34,642 nucleotides of DNA from positions 1 to 34,642 of the forward strand of contig CALXWC010000018.1 in the NCBI GenBank assembly GCA_944392265.1. The letters are read 5' to 3'. Below the pieces are notes generated by a model, which saw only the letters and a program-made list of their open reading frames with translations, searched no databases and had not been told where the DNA came from. A program made the position numbers and the translations under genes. The stretch is from an uncultured Alphaproteobacteria bacterium. Its GTDB lineage: Bacteria; Pseudomonadota; Alphaproteobacteria; RF32; CAG-239. This document shows positions 8,201 to 15,578 of the stretch, piece by piece (positions within the stretch are counted from its first letter, which is position 1; each line of letters opens with the position of its first letter).

Positions 8201-9222
8201 GCACAGAGTGGAAAGTTCTTAATCAAGGGCTTGAAAAAGTTAGCGACACACAGTGGCGAAGCTACTTTACCTTGAACGAAAAGTTCAGTAACGGTACAGA
8301 AACCAATACAGATAAAGAAGTGCTCTTAAACATTTATGTTCAGGCACCGCAGAAAAGAAACTTGGTACTCAATTCAGCTGAATTAAGTTATAAGTCTTTC
8401 TTGCCAAAATCTACATCTGTATCAACAAGAAGCGGCGGTGAAAACATTTCTGTTACAACCAACAAAGCTCCTTATGACTTGGTATATACCAACAAGGAAA
8501 ATGAGTTGATTAATTCAGAATTTGTTTTTGTTTCCGAAACAGCTGTCTACAAAGATGGTGACGTTGAAGTAAATTTCAAAACCGCAAGCTGGACAGAAAT
8601 TCAGGAAAACGGATTCACTGCTCCACTGCAGGGCATTGTTGGAGACTATGATCGTTATAACGCAACCTTCAAGGTAAGCGGAAAATATAACAATATAGCT
8701 TATCATGCATCTGCCTTAGTGGACATTGATGTCTTAAGACCTCAAGAACCGACATTGCCACCTGAATGGGGTGACATTGATGTTACAAAGACCAAAAACT
8801 TTGGAGGACTTGCTTGGAGTTGGAAAGACGAAAATGGTAAACCAGTAGCCTTCATAACAGGAACTATTGTTACTGAATATGGTATTGTTTCATTCTGGGA
8901 AGGAGATTATTGCTTTACAAAATTTGATACAAGCAAAATCACAGCTCGCATGGGAAATAGTATCAAAACAGAAGGCCCTGAATATCTCATTCCGGCATAT
9001 ATTAATATCTTAAAAGATCCTAACCCGCGTTGGGGCTATCAAGATATTAACGGCAGATATCGCAACGAAATCAACGGGGTTGATATCAAGTTGATCGGAA
9101 TGGATGTAAACAAACCTTTCCTTGCCGAAGGTGGAAACACCAATGTATACAAAATTAACGGCAATCACGTCGTAATTACATACAATGGCAACATAATCTT
9201 TGATGAAGTTTTTGCTGAATAA
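5212..9222 (+). CDS. Giant modular surface lipoprotein, longer paralogue (1336 aa)
   Basis: Predicted exported lipoprotein: hydrophobic signal ending FVSSC, lipidated Cys25, then a Pro/Glu linker (PPTPEPQPEEE). The body is a series of beta-rich modules of ~180-200 residues: about 48-228, 229-436 (ending near QEFWVEK), 437-628, 629-811, 812-994 and 995-1185, then a C-terminal domain W1186-E1336 nearly the same as in the 779-aa paralogue. Modules 629-811 and 812-994 are a recent tandem duplication. Recurrent landmarks are SWSYDRERDG near the start of a module, RIDFLAP in the middle, and Q-[ND]-G-[KQ]-KYN followed by a Tyr/Thr-rich strand near its end. Such architecture is typical of adhesins and extended surface fibres, but I recognise no named family. 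No SD precedes ATG 5212; the leader ends in A/T-rich sequence. It is monocistronic between a sigma70-like promoter and a terminator. Codon choice is closer to native genes than in the two genes before it. Confidence 0.92.
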   Translation: MKTKIYQTFVAIVTMVITCLFVSSCLENAFIGDTEPPTPEPQPEEEVRLLNAFITHDWKYSNGLIADNKKVSAKLEHKNGNNIRIEDINPILPLEISWEQPEPMTRGTNVFTLDEASAGDSILISEETNDNLLLKNYQQTFTFNFDGVSLKFETKNQLVFSKYKGINLPNCVLDSIVYNSQKAEIQERYYIGSRPYLRSKVTFDFDVYRHHTDSNNVHKDKIYPYIIVNAPEEVEPGEDIFNGAVIISGTEKLFFNKSIDTQTKIYTSQVDVWEFWTQSGKKRTTYSVDLEVKQWIDDAQKEWIVPNIEFGYPKLEEKSSASEEYSKQDVKDYVFEKQNSEVQALWSYANNYKIGVYGYSEKAWKTYKGLKVLAMPSTTHKFYYDKYTYSDFTEKVSDGTTYLAYPAMIYFNAVYNNDIYKLNQAQEFWVEKGSTNPPAPQDSIVSEKIIYELENNNGKWISKIIFRRKYAQTGERDSVAIQELSRSTKIDDDKHFIRPNNTLNLKKMLEPVKISENTKTDANTGHVITTIVRRHGFDFDFFTYNIEETYQTAYTMYKGERLNFLAPEPTVEFAGQTPKDLGLIVTQDGKKYNRTEYTVKYKETYGDFNTMYYPLVNIDVEDTSVPETDDIVSWSYDRERDGFTSKVILHITRKLSGRKDSTITAELFHAHKVAGKQTFYCEDSNLSLGEAINPNSSKKEETKDGVTYVTTTTVNKFRYNLNTSDGKSYYDEVTTTDVTAFMSFQGTRIDFLAPETSKVSYSGSNAQDKGEVTQNGKKYNLVTYTNSYKEVYDGKTETLTSEADLYVKPASDDIISWSYDRERDGSTSKVILHIIRKLSGSKDSTITAELSHSHKVAAKQSFYCADNSLSLADALNPSSSKTEETKDGVTYVTTTTVNKFGYNLNTLDKKTYYDEVTTTDVTAFMSFQGTRIDFLAPETSKVSYSGSKAQDKGEVTQNGQKYNLTTYTHSYKELYDGKNETLTNTVDLYVKPAEVIRTEWKVLNQGLEKVSDTQWRSYFTLNEKFSNGTETNTDKEVLLNIYVQAPQKRNLVLNSAELSYKSFLPKSTSVSTRSGGENISVTTNKAPYDLVYTNKENELINSEFVFVSETAVYKDGDVEVNFKTASWTEIQENGFTAPLQGIVGDYDRYNATFKVSGKYNNIAYHASALVDIDVLRPQEPTLPPEWGDIDVTKTKNFGGLAWSWKDENGKPVAFITGTIVTEYGIVSFWEGDYCFTKFDTSKITARMGNSIKTEGPEYLIPAYINILKDPNPRWGYQDINGRYRNEINGVDIKLIGMDVNKPFLAEGGNTNVYKINGNHVVITYNGNIIFDEVFAE
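7096..7644 (+). repeat. 549-bp tandem repeat unit 1 (module 629-811)
   Basis: Encodes residues 629-811 of the 1336-aa lipoprotein. It is directly followed by a second 549-bp unit in the same frame. The stretch 7394-7493 is identical over 100 bases to 7943-8042, pointing to recent duplication or gene conversion. Confidence 0.93.
7645..8193 (+). repeat. 549-bp tandem repeat unit 2 (module 812-994)
   Basis: Encodes residues 812-994, the partner of the preceding unit. Differences from unit 1 cluster in the first half, for example around the HAHKVAGKQTF / SHSHKVAAKQSF region, while the second half is nearly unchanged. Confidence 0.93.
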
Positions 9223-9223
9223 T

Positions 9224-9261
9224 AAAAAAAGCTACTCACTTTATGTGGGTAGCTTTTTTTT
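9224..9261 (+). terminator. Rho-independent terminator closing the lipoprotein island
   Basis: A7 then GCTACTCAC pairs with GTGGGTAGC (one G-T wobble) around TTTAT, followed by eight T's. It begins one base after the stop of the 1336-aa gene. Confidence 0.93.
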
Positions 9262-9409
9262 GGATAATGTTAAAATAAAATTAAAGATTTCTCTATATGC
9301 TATTGTCATAATATTGTAACAAAAAAAAGCTTGATTATTTTTAGTCAATATGGTAAAAATAGACAAATTTTACAAAATATTGACATTTTTTAGAGATTTG
9401 GAGAAACAA

Positions 9410-10009
9410 ATGCAGAAAAAAATCTTAACATTAGCAGCTGTTATGCTCTTTAGCACAACCTTAGCAGGAACAGCTTCTGCTCGAGATGGTTGGTATGCAG
9501 CTTTACGTGGTGGTCTCACCAATTCTAACATGAATGACGTTGATGATAGCGCTGGTAAAAAAGCAGATATTGATTTTGACAACGTTTGGATGATGAGTGG
9601 TGCTGTTGGTTACCGTTATTCATACTTCCGCGCTGAATTGGAATATACATACCATGAAGATCATGATGAAACTTCTGCAACTGGCTTAAGCGGAACAGAA
9701 TTTGGTGCACAAAACTTAATGTTAAATGGTTACATTGACTTCTTACCAAATTATGTAGTTAGCCCTTATATCAGCGGCGGTATCGGTTGGTCTAAAATTA
9801 AGTTAGATACATATTCAACAACCACAACCCGCACAACAGTTTCAAATGATGCTGATAACTTTACTTGGAGCTTGGGTGCCGGTATGACAATCCGTATCAA
9901 TAAATGCCTCAACTTTGATGGTGGTTACAGATACATTGATATGGGTGATATTGAAAACGCCAATGTTAACGCTCACGAAGTATACTTTGGTTTACGTTAC
10001 ACATTTTAA
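9410..10009 (+). CDS. Outer-membrane beta-barrel protein (Omp25/31-like)
   Basis: 199 aa from ATG 9410, chosen because GGAG lies 6 nt upstream; in-frame upstream codons (an ATG at 9350) have no SD and would spoil the signal peptide. Residues 1-24 are a signal peptide ending TASA. The mature part has paired amphipathic strands: GWYAALRGGLT, WMMSGAVGYRYSYFRAELEYTY, VVSPYISGGIGWSKIKL, FTWSLGAGMTIRINKCLNFDGGYRYIDM, and the final strand VYFGLRYTF ending in Phe, the BAM-recognised signature of an outer-membrane protein. Eight strands are likely, as in the Omp25/Omp31 and OmpA-like barrel families of Alphaproteobacteria. It is monocistronic with its own terminator. A specific function cannot be read from sequence; membrane integrity or host contact are the usual roles. 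Confidence 0.9.
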   Translation: MQKKILTLAAVMLFSTTLAGTASARDGWYAALRGGLTNSNMNDVDDSAGKKADIDFDNVWMMSGAVGYRYSYFRAELEYTYHEDHDETSATGLSGTEFGAQNLMLNGYIDFLPNYVVSPYISGGIGWSKIKLDTYSTTTTRTTVSNDADNFTWSLGAGMTIRINKCLNFDGGYRYIDMGDIENANVNAHEVYFGLRYTF

Positions 10010-10015
10010 TCTGCC

Positions 10016-10051
10016 AAAAAAAAGACACTTCCTCGGAAGTGTCTTTTTTTT
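10016..10051. terminator. Bidirectional terminator between convergent genes
   Basis: A8 then GACACTTC pairs with GAAGTGTC around CTCG and is followed by T8. The A-run and T-run on either side let it serve both the barrel gene (plus) and the dksA-maf-rng-yacG operon (minus), whose last stop is at 10068. Confidence 0.92.
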
Positions 10052-10067
10052 GACTTAATATAAAATA

Positions 10068-10262
10068 TTATTGTTCCTCTTCATAAAGCTTTTTTTCCAT
10101 AGCTTCGTTTAACTCTTTAATATCTTCCTCATCCAATTCTTCCGCCGGAATAGCATAGCTTCCGTTCAACCAATTTCCAAGGTCAATATCGGCACAACGC
10201 TTAGAACAAAAAGGACGATACTTCATATCTGTCACTTCTTTTTTACAAATTGGGCATTTCAT
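10068..10262 (-). CDS. yacG: DNA gyrase inhibitor YacG, zinc-finger protein
   Basis: 64-aa protein with Cys3, Cys6, Cys19 and Cys23 (CPIC...FCSKRC), the treble-clef zinc site of YacG, followed by DLGNWL and an acidic C-terminal helix. In E. coli YacG binds GyrB and inhibits gyrase. The start MKCPIC is chosen because its ATG overlaps the rng stop as ATGA (10259-10262), a translational coupling arrangement; an upstream in-frame start would add nine residues before the zinc site. Last gene of the operon with dksA, maf and rng. Confidence 0.92.
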   Translation of the reverse strand: MKCPICKKEVTDMKYRPFCSKRCADIDLGNWLNGSYAIPAEELDEEDIKELNEAMEKKLYEEEQ

Positions 10263-11428
10263 TTCAAAACCCTTCCTGTTCCTTGACAAGATTCACATTC
10301 AACCGTCAACATATCTAATAAAGAAGGACGCTTTCTTGAACGCACAATCTCAACATTTCCACCTCTGCTTAAACCATAAAGAATTGTTTTGGTTGCATCT
10401 TTACTTAATTCTTTTTCTAAAACTTCCAAAACAGGTTTCAAATAGCGATAATCGGAAGAACCGGCAAAATCAATAATAATTTTTCCGGAAAGATTGCGTA
10501 ATCTAATTTGTTTGGCAATTTCAACGGCAGCCTCTTCATTCAAATGAGATAAAGAACCTTTTCCGTTATCTTGCCCGCTATCAACATCTATGGCAACCAC
10601 AGCCTTGGTTTCTTCAATGGTAATTCTTCCGCCGGATTTTAATCTGACGTTTTTATCCAATGCTTCAACAATCACATCTTCCAAACCATATGTATCAAAC
10701 GGAGCATTATCAATTTCGGTGGCAATTTTTTCACCAAAACGAGCCAATAAATCAGCCTCAATATTGCGATTATTTAATACAATCTTATTCAAGCTGGGCA
10801 TATATTTGGCAACATATTCAAAGATTGGATTTGGTTTGGCCATCAATAAAGCCGGAGCAGATGCATTTCTGGCTAAAGCCCTAACCTTATCAAAGGCGGA
10901 GCGCAGATAATTCATTTCAGCTAAAACATCTTCAAAACTATGCTCCACGGCAGAAGTTCTCACAATCCAACCTTCTTGGCCGGTCACATTTTCCAAAACA
11001 AAATCTTTATAAGTATGAGCTTTATCTTTATCTAAAATTTTAGAAGAAACCTCAACATTAAGCTTATATGGACAATAAACCAAATTTTCACCCACAAACT
11101 GAATCATTCTGGTGACTTTTGGGCCTTTTTCAGCTCTTTTTTCTTGCGCAACCTGAATAATCAGGCTTTGTCCTTCACAAATTTTCAGCTCATCCATACC
11201 ATATTCTTCAGCATTTAAGAAGGCTTCACGGCCCTCTCCCAGCTCAATAAAAAAGCCAATTTTTCCATGAGCCAACTCAACTTTTCTGGCCACTTTGCCT
11301 AAATAAATATTGCCTTCCAAAGCTCTGTTGGCGGCAATAATTTCTAATTCAACAAGTTCATTATTTTCAAGCAAAGCTATTCTTGTTGCTGAATTTTTAC
11401 TTTCAAAAACAATTGTATTTGTACTCAT
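10259..11428 (-). CDS. rng: Ribonuclease E/G family endoribonuclease
   Basis: 389-aa single-strand-specific endoribonuclease of the RNase E/G family, acting in rRNA maturation and mRNA decay. An S1-like RNA-binding domain covers about residues 35-120 (GNIYLGKVARKV, GFFIELGEGREAFL). The two metal-binding aspartates are visible as D281 (AVVAIDVDSG) and D320 (SGKIIIDF), spaced much as D303 and D346 of E. coli RNase E. The Zn-link CESC (Cys378, Cys381) follows and the protein ends at GTGRVLK, so it is a short form lacking the small C-terminal domain and any degradosome scaffold. ATGA overlaps join it both to maf upstream (11425-11428) and to yacG downstream. It could be called RNase G or a minimal RNase E; the latter function is possible if no other RNase E is encoded elsewhere. 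Confidence 0.95.
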   Translation of the reverse strand: MSTNTIVFESKNSATRIALLENNELVELEIIAANRALEGNIYLGKVARKVELAHGKIGFFIELGEGREAFLNAEEYGMDELKICEGQSLIIQVAQEKRAEKGPKVTRMIQFVGENLVYCPYKLNVEVSSKILDKDKAHTYKDFVLENVTGQEGWIVRTSAVEHSFEDVLAEMNYLRSAFDKVRALARNASAPALLMAKPNPIFEYVAKYMPSLNKIVLNNRNIEADLLARFGEKIATEIDNAPFDTYGLEDVIVEALDKNVRLKSGGRITIEETKAVVAIDVDSGQDNGKGSLSHLNEEAAVEIAKQIRLRNLSGKIIIDFAGSSDYRYLKPVLEVLEKELSKDATKTILYGLSRGGNVEIVRSRKRPSLLDMLTVECESCQGTGRVLK

Positions 11429-11997
11429 TTTATACCAGCTCCGACAAGTAAATTTTTGGTTTCAAAAAGAGGCAATCCCACCACTCCGGAATAAGAACCA
11501 ATCATCTTATTCACATAGCAAGCAAGTTTTCCTTCAATTTTATAACCGCAACACCCTACCCATTCATGGCTTTTAACATAGTCATCAATTTCTTCTTCTG
11601 AAAGTCTTTTCATTGAGATTCGGGTTGAATTCAAACGCACTGAAGCTTTACCGTTTTTATCAATCACGCACACGGCACTTAAAACCTTGTGCGCTTTACC
11701 GGACAAAAGCTTCATTACTTTTGTTTGTTCTTCATCATTTTTAGATTTGTGTAATATTTTTGTTCCCACTACAACAACCGTATCAGCTCCCAAAACGACC
11801 TGATTGGGAAAGCTCTCTGAAATTTTTAAGGCTTTTTCGAGAGCCATTCTTTTCACATAGGCAGAAGGTTTTTCACCTTTTTTTTCACGTTCATCAATAT
11901 CAGCCGGAACAATTTGGCTTGGCTCAAAACCAATCTGAGCCAACAAGGCTTTTCGCTGAGGAGAGCCTGATGCCAAAATAAAATTTTTAACACTCAT
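11425..11997 (-). CDS. maf: Maf-family nucleotide pyrophosphatase
   Basis: 190-aa house-cleaning enzyme that hydrolyses non-canonical or modified nucleoside triphosphates (dTTP/UTP or 7-methyl-GTP, depending on subfamily) to monophosphates. The N-terminal FILASGSPQRKALL motif, the central GADTVVVV motif with its catalytic Asp, and the IEGKLACYVNKMIGSYSGVVGLPL block near the C terminus are all Maf signatures. Length fits the family. It sits 5 bp after dksA and overlaps rng by ATGA. The subfamily (YhdE versus YceF) cannot be settled by eye. Confidence 0.94.
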   Translation of the reverse strand: MSVKNFILASGSPQRKALLAQIGFEPSQIVPADIDEREKKGEKPSAYVKRMALEKALKISESFPNQVVLGADTVVVVGTKILHKSKNDEEQTKVMKLLSGKAHKVLSAVCVIDKNGKASVRLNSTRISMKRLSEEEIDDYVKSHEWVGCCGYKIEGKLACYVNKMIGSYSGVVGLPLFETKNLLVGAGIK

Positions 11998-12002
11998 AAA
12001 AC

Positions 12003-12428
12003 TTAAGCTTCGTCGTCGTAAGTTTTTTCCATTCTTTCATGTCTTTCCTGAGCTTCAATGCATAAAGTAGCCACAGGACGAACTTCCAAGCGTTCGACAC
12101 CGATAGGTTCACCTGTTTCTTCGCAATAACCATATTCGCCGTCTTCAATACGCTTAATAGCTTCATCAATTTTTGAAATCAATTTACGAGCACGATCACG
12201 AGTTCTTAATTCCAAAGCCTTATCTGTTTCCATAGAAGCTCTATCAATTTCATCTGGCTGGTTTAAACCGCCTTGACGCAAATCTTCAAGAGTATCCTTA
12301 GATTGATTGAGCAATGATTTTTTCCAATTAACCAGTTTCTGACGAAAATATTCGAGCATAACCGGGTTCATATATTCTTCATCGGCACTCGGACGATAGT
12401 CGGGAGGTAAAATAACAACAGTTTCCAT
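12003..12428 (-). CDS. dksA: RNA polymerase-binding transcription factor DksA
   Basis: 141-aa partner of ppGpp that binds the RNA polymerase secondary channel. The coiled coil carries DEIDRAS, containing the DxxDxA motif at its tip. The zinc-finger region reads GYCEETGEPIG...ATLCIEAQERHE: the first and third cysteine positions are kept but the second and fourth are Thr and Ala, a pattern common in alphaproteobacterial DksA, so the fold may not hold zinc in the E. coli manner. AAGGAG lies 8 nt before ATG 12428. First gene of the dksA-maf-rng-yacG operon. Confidence 0.96.
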   Translation of the reverse strand: METVVILPPDYRPSADEEYMNPVMLEYFRQKLVNWKKSLLNQSKDTLEDLRQGGLNQPDEIDRASMETDKALELRTRDRARKLISKIDEAIKRIEDGEYGYCEETGEPIGVERLEVRPVATLCIEAQERHERMEKTYDDEA

Positions 12429-12523
12429 ATGAGTTCTCCTTCAAAATAATTAAACTGCCTAATTTTTGAGCAGATTATAAACAAAAAGAATTAACATCAA
12501 GTAAAATAAACAATTTTCAACTA

Positions 12524-12940
12524 TTATTTAGTCAATTTAGCCAATTCCACCTCTACTCTTAATTCAATTTCTTCAATAATCTCCAAAAGTTTAGTATCTT
12601 CGCAGGTTTCTTTTTGTTCTTTAACCAAACGAGAAATATTAATAAGATTTTCCATAGGCATGTACCCTAACAATAAAGCAGAGCGAATATCTTCTAGTTT
12701 ATCCAACAAAGTATGAGCTCTTTTCAGTAATTTTTTGCGTTTTTCTCTTTCCTCAATATTATCAGCCATCTGGGTGGCAAAAATAGCATCCATTCCTGAA
12801 AGACTGTTTATACCGGAAATTGCAGGCATCTGTTGTTCGGAAACATTATTTAGATATGAGGCAAAACTTGTTCCTGCCGATGCTTTTTTAGTCTTATTTA
12901 AGGAAAGATCATTTTTATTATTTACTTCATTAACTTTCAT
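12524..12940 (-). CDS. fliX: Flagellar assembly regulator FliX
   Basis: 138 aa. The first ~45 residues are low complexity; the conserved C-terminal half is helical, with the series RKKLLKRAHTLLDKLEDIRSALLLG followed by IEEIELRVEVELAKL, matching the FliX family found in Alphaproteobacteria. In Caulobacter FliX acts with FlbD to couple assembly of the early flagellar basal body to transcription of later flagellar genes. AGGG precedes ATG 12940 by 7-8 nt. It follows a pilin-like gene by 9 bp, probably as one transcript. fliO and fliP lie 8 kb away, supporting a flagellate host. Confidence 0.88.
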   Translation of the reverse strand: MKVNEVNNKNDLSLNKTKKASAGTSFASYLNNVSEQQMPAISGINSLSGMDAIFATQMADNIEEREKRKKLLKRAHTLLDKLEDIRSALLLGYMPMENLINISRLVKEQKETCEDTKLLEIIEEIELRVEVELAKLTK

Positions 12941-12949
12941 TTTTATACC

Positions 12950-13495
12950 CTATTGGAATGTCCATTCAATATTATTTTCAGAAGTTTCATCTTTACACAA
13001 ATCCATAGCATCATGAATCTTTACAGGCAATTTTGTTGCCCCGTTCCAAGTATACGTTTTTCCTCCGACTTTAATTTGAATTAAATCAGACATATCGCTT
13101 ACGGCCCAATTTTGCATCAAGAGTTCAACACATCCTTGTTTGGTAAGCTTAAGAAATTTAATGGAATAACTATTTTTATTTCCAGAAATTGACACCTTTG
13201 CACCATAAGCATGCACAATATCATTATTAACAACCATATAAGGAGGAATAACACGTTCTTTAATTAATTTTTGTTCGATTCCTGTTTGAGAAAGTTTAGA
13301 AAAATCAGCATCGGCAGAGAACCTGTTTTTAATATTTTTTTGCAAAGTTCGTATTTCATCCACAATTTCAGCCTGTTTATAACGATCAAAAACTTTTCCG
13401 ATAATTCCGAAAAGAGAAACCGTTACCATGGCAATAATTCCTAAAACGCCAAGCATTTCCACCATTGTTGAGCCGCTTTGCTGATTTTTTCTCAT
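12950..13495 (-). CDS. Type IV pilin-like protein (PilS-type N terminus)
   Basis: 181 aa from ATG 13495, chosen because GGAG lies 8 nt upstream; an upstream in-frame ATG at 13537 has no SD. The class III signal reads QQSG|STMVEMLGVLGIIAM: a short basic leader, Gly8 as the prepilin peptidase site, and Glu at mature position 5, then a hydrophobic helix to about residue 32. The rest is a globular head with two late cysteines (in KQGCVELL and MDLCKDE) that could form the C-terminal disulfide loop of pilins. The N terminus resembles PilS/type IVb pilins. No pilus assembly genes are nearby. It appears to share a transcript with fliX, 9 bp downstream. Confidence 0.82.
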   Translation of the reverse strand: MRKNQQSGSTMVEMLGVLGIIAMVTVSLFGIIGKVFDRYKQAEIVDEIRTLQKNIKNRFSADADFSKLSQTGIEQKLIKERVIPPYMVVNNDIVHAYGAKVSISGNKNSYSIKFLKLTKQGCVELLMQNWAVSDMSDLIQIKVGGKTYTWNGATKLPVKIHDAMDLCKDETSENNIEWTFQ

Positions 13496-13675
13496 TAAAA
13501 AAACTCCTTTTTTAATATATACATTCCAAAATAACATTTTTTTTGCACAGAAACAACATATTTATCTAATAAATTTACTTTCTTTTTATAAAATTATGTT
13601 TATAGTGTTAGTTGTATTGATTCAAATTTTATATTTGGATCAGACAAAGGTTTAAACTTTATAAAGGAAAATTAG

Positions 13676-14227
13676 ATGAAAAAAACTATTGGTGCATTGA
13701 TGGTTGCCGTATCAGCTGTTGCTATGGCTGCTAATGCTAATGCTATGGAATACAATCCATATGCAGGTGTTGAATATGGTTATTCTTTCTTAAACGGTGC
13801 AGATAGAGAAAACAACTTCAACTCTGGTAAAATCTTCGTTGGTTCTCAATACAATCAAAACTTTGGTGTTGAAGCTTTCTATCAACGTACAACTTCTGAC
13901 AAAAAAGCTCTTAAAAATGGTGTACAAAAACTCAAATATGAAGCTTATGGTCTTGATGCTATGGGTTACCTCCCATTGGGTTGTGATCAAGAAGTTGCTT
14001 TGATTGGTACAGCCGGTGTTGCTTACTATGACTTCAAAGACAAAACAGAAGGAAAAGCTTCTGATAACGAAGGTATGTGGGGTTACCGTTTAGGTGCCGG
14101 TGCTGAATACAATGTAAATGAAAACATTGCTGTTCGCGCTTTGGCTCGTTACACCAAATTAGATGAAAGAATTCTTGATTCAAACGACATGATGGAATAC
14201 TCTATCGGTGCAAGATACAACTTCTAA
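13676..14227 (+). CDS. Outer-membrane beta-barrel protein
   Basis: 183 aa, signal peptide 1-23 (ending NANA), then alternating strands of an eight-stranded barrel: YNPYAGVEYGYSFL, SGKIFVGSQYNQNFGVEAFYQRT, KLKYEAYGLDAMGYLPL, EVALIGTAGVAYYDF, WGYRLGAGAEYNV, IAVRALARYTKL, and the terminal MEYSIGARYNF ending in Phe. The PF13505-like surface-antigen barrel family is the best fit. AAGGA lies 7 nt before the start. Monocistronic with a terminator. Codon use is typical of a highly expressed native gene. Confidence 0.9.
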   Translation: MKKTIGALMVAVSAVAMAANANAMEYNPYAGVEYGYSFLNGADRENNFNSGKIFVGSQYNQNFGVEAFYQRTTSDKKALKNGVQKLKYEAYGLDAMGYLPLGCDQEVALIGTAGVAYYDFKDKTEGKASDNEGMWGYRLGAGAEYNVNENIAVRALARYTKLDERILDSNDMMEYSIGARYNF

Positions 14228-14243
14228 TTTTGCATAAAAGATT

Positions 14244-14274
14244 AAAAAGGGAAGTTTGTAACTTCCCTTTTTTT
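14244..14274 (+). terminator. Rho-independent terminator
   Basis: AAGGGAAGTT pairs with AACTTCCCTT around TGT, flanked by an A-run and seven T's; it closes the barrel gene ending at 14227. Confidence 0.92.
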
Positions 14275-14335
14275 ATTGCCTAAAATTTATAAAAATCTAT
14301 ATTTAGATATAACAAAATAAATTTAAGGAGTTATA

Positions 14336-14836
14336 ATGAAAAAATATTTTTTCGCTTTATGTTTACTGAGTTTATGTTTATCCGCTTGTTCCAAACAAGA
14401 TAACGCATCAACTGAAGAAATAGAAAAAAAAGAAATCTCACTATTTTCTATGCCTGATACAAATATCATAAACAAAACATTTAGTTTTTCGCAAAAAAAT
14501 AAAGCTCAAGACTATCAAAATGAAAATGCTATTATTCAAGCCATCAACCAATCTGTTCAATGCACATTGAACCCTATGGACGCAAACTGCACTCCTTTGA
14601 AAGAAGCATTACCTAAATTTATTTTCATGCAAGATGAAAGTTTAGAGCGTCCCTCAGAGATTTCATATACCATAAATAAAATAAAACCTCTAAACGGCGG
14701 TTTGCTCCATATTTATACTAAAACAAAGTGTAATGCAGGCTGGTTTGGCCTTTGTCAGGGGAACACCATTTACGTTCTGGAAAACAAAAATCAAAAATGG
14801 TTTGTAACCGACATTTTTGCCACAGAAAATATGTAA
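14336..14836 (+). CDS. Small lipoprotein of unknown function
   Basis: 166 aa. A classical lipoprotein signal ends in CLSACSK, with LSAC as lipobox and Cys18 as the lipidated residue; Ser at +2 predicts the outer membrane under the E. coli rule. The mature part has four cysteines (76, 85, 132, 140) in two close pairs, likely two disulfides in the periplasm. The C-terminal half looks beta-rich (GGLLHIYTKTKC, NTIYVLENKNQKWFVTDIF). AAGGAG lies 6 nt before ATG. I recognise no family. The HAD gene begins 74 bp later on the same strand. Confidence 0.85.
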   Translation: MKKYFFALCLLSLCLSACSKQDNASTEEIEKKEISLFSMPDTNIINKTFSFSQKNKAQDYQNENAIIQAINQSVQCTLNPMDANCTPLKEALPKFIFMQDESLERPSEISYTINKIKPLNGGLLHIYTKTKCNAGWFGLCQGNTIYVLENKNQKWFVTDIFATENM

Positions 14837-14910
14837 AACAAGAATTGATATTGACGAACATTTCCCTAATTGTTAAGGTAAACACATTAAAATAAATAAT
14901 GGAGAAAAAA

Positions 14911-15576
14911 GTGTTTGAAAAAAAAGTTATCATTTGGGATTTAGACAACACATTATATATTGAAACCGATGAATTTAAAGATATGCTTGATGAAGCAACT
15001 GCAATTGCTTTAGTAAAAGATTTGGGCTTAAAAATGGATATTCCGACAGCCAAAGCCATGGTTAAAGAATCTTACAAAGAATATCGCAACGGCGGTGAAA
15101 TTTTTATCAAAGAATATGGTATTGATCCCAAAGCTTTGTTTGAAGCATATCACGAAAGAAAACCCGTTGATGTTATTGAACCATATGACGGATTACTTAA
15201 TCGATTAGAAAAACTTCCCTATGAACAATTCATCTTCACCACCAGCAGCCGCAATGCCGCTGAAAGAATATTAAAGCGCATCGGCCTATATGAATTTTTT
15301 AAAGGAAGATTTTACTCTGTTGAAGACTTTGGCGTATACAAAAAGAATGAAAGTTCAAAAGTATATTCAGATGTTTGCCAAAAAATCGGATATAACCCTC
15401 AAGACTGCATTTTTGTAGATGACAGCTACTCAAATTTAGAGTTTGCCAAAGAAATTGGTATGACAACTGTTCGAATTTATTACAACAACAATTCTGCCAA
15501 AGATAAAACATACATTGACTATGCATACAAAGGAATAAACTCTTTCCTAGATGCTATAGACAATGCCAAAAAATAG
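14911..15576 (+). CDS. HAD-superfamily hydrolase, pyrimidine 5'-nucleotidase type
   Basis: Cytosolic phosphatase with all four HAD motifs: WDLDNTLY (nucleophile and acid/base Asp), TTSSRNA, a Lys around VYKKNESSK, and CIFVDDSYSNLEFA. The helical cap and overall ~220-aa length resemble the SDT1-like pyrimidine 5'-nucleotidase group, so UMP/CMP or related phosphates are plausible substrates. I take GTG 14911 as start because GGAG (14901-14904) stands 6 nt before it, the same spacing seen at several other genes here; the in-frame ATG at 14899 has no SD and overlaps that GGAG, and would add four residues. It converges on the 15579 gene with only 2 bp between the stops. Confidence 0.88.
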   Translation: MFEKKVIIWDLDNTLYIETDEFKDMLDEATAIALVKDLGLKMDIPTAKAMVKESYKEYRNGGEIFIKEYGIDPKALFEAYHERKPVDVIEPYDGLLNRLEKLPYEQFIFTTSSRNAAERILKRIGLYEFFKGRFYSVEDFGVYKKNESSKVYSDVCQKIGYNPQDCIFVDDSYSNLEFAKEIGMTTVRIYYNNNSAKDKTYIDYAYKGINSFLDAIDNAKK

Positions 15577-15578
15577 CT

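Noticed and set aside
12003..12428. Loss of two zinc-finger cysteines in DksA as an anomaly
   Set aside because: The same substitution pattern is common in alphaproteobacterial DksA.
13535..13550. TTTTTTTTGCACA at 13537 and a similar run near 26790 as sigma54 -12 elements
   Set aside because: No TGGCAC-type -24 element at the required distance.
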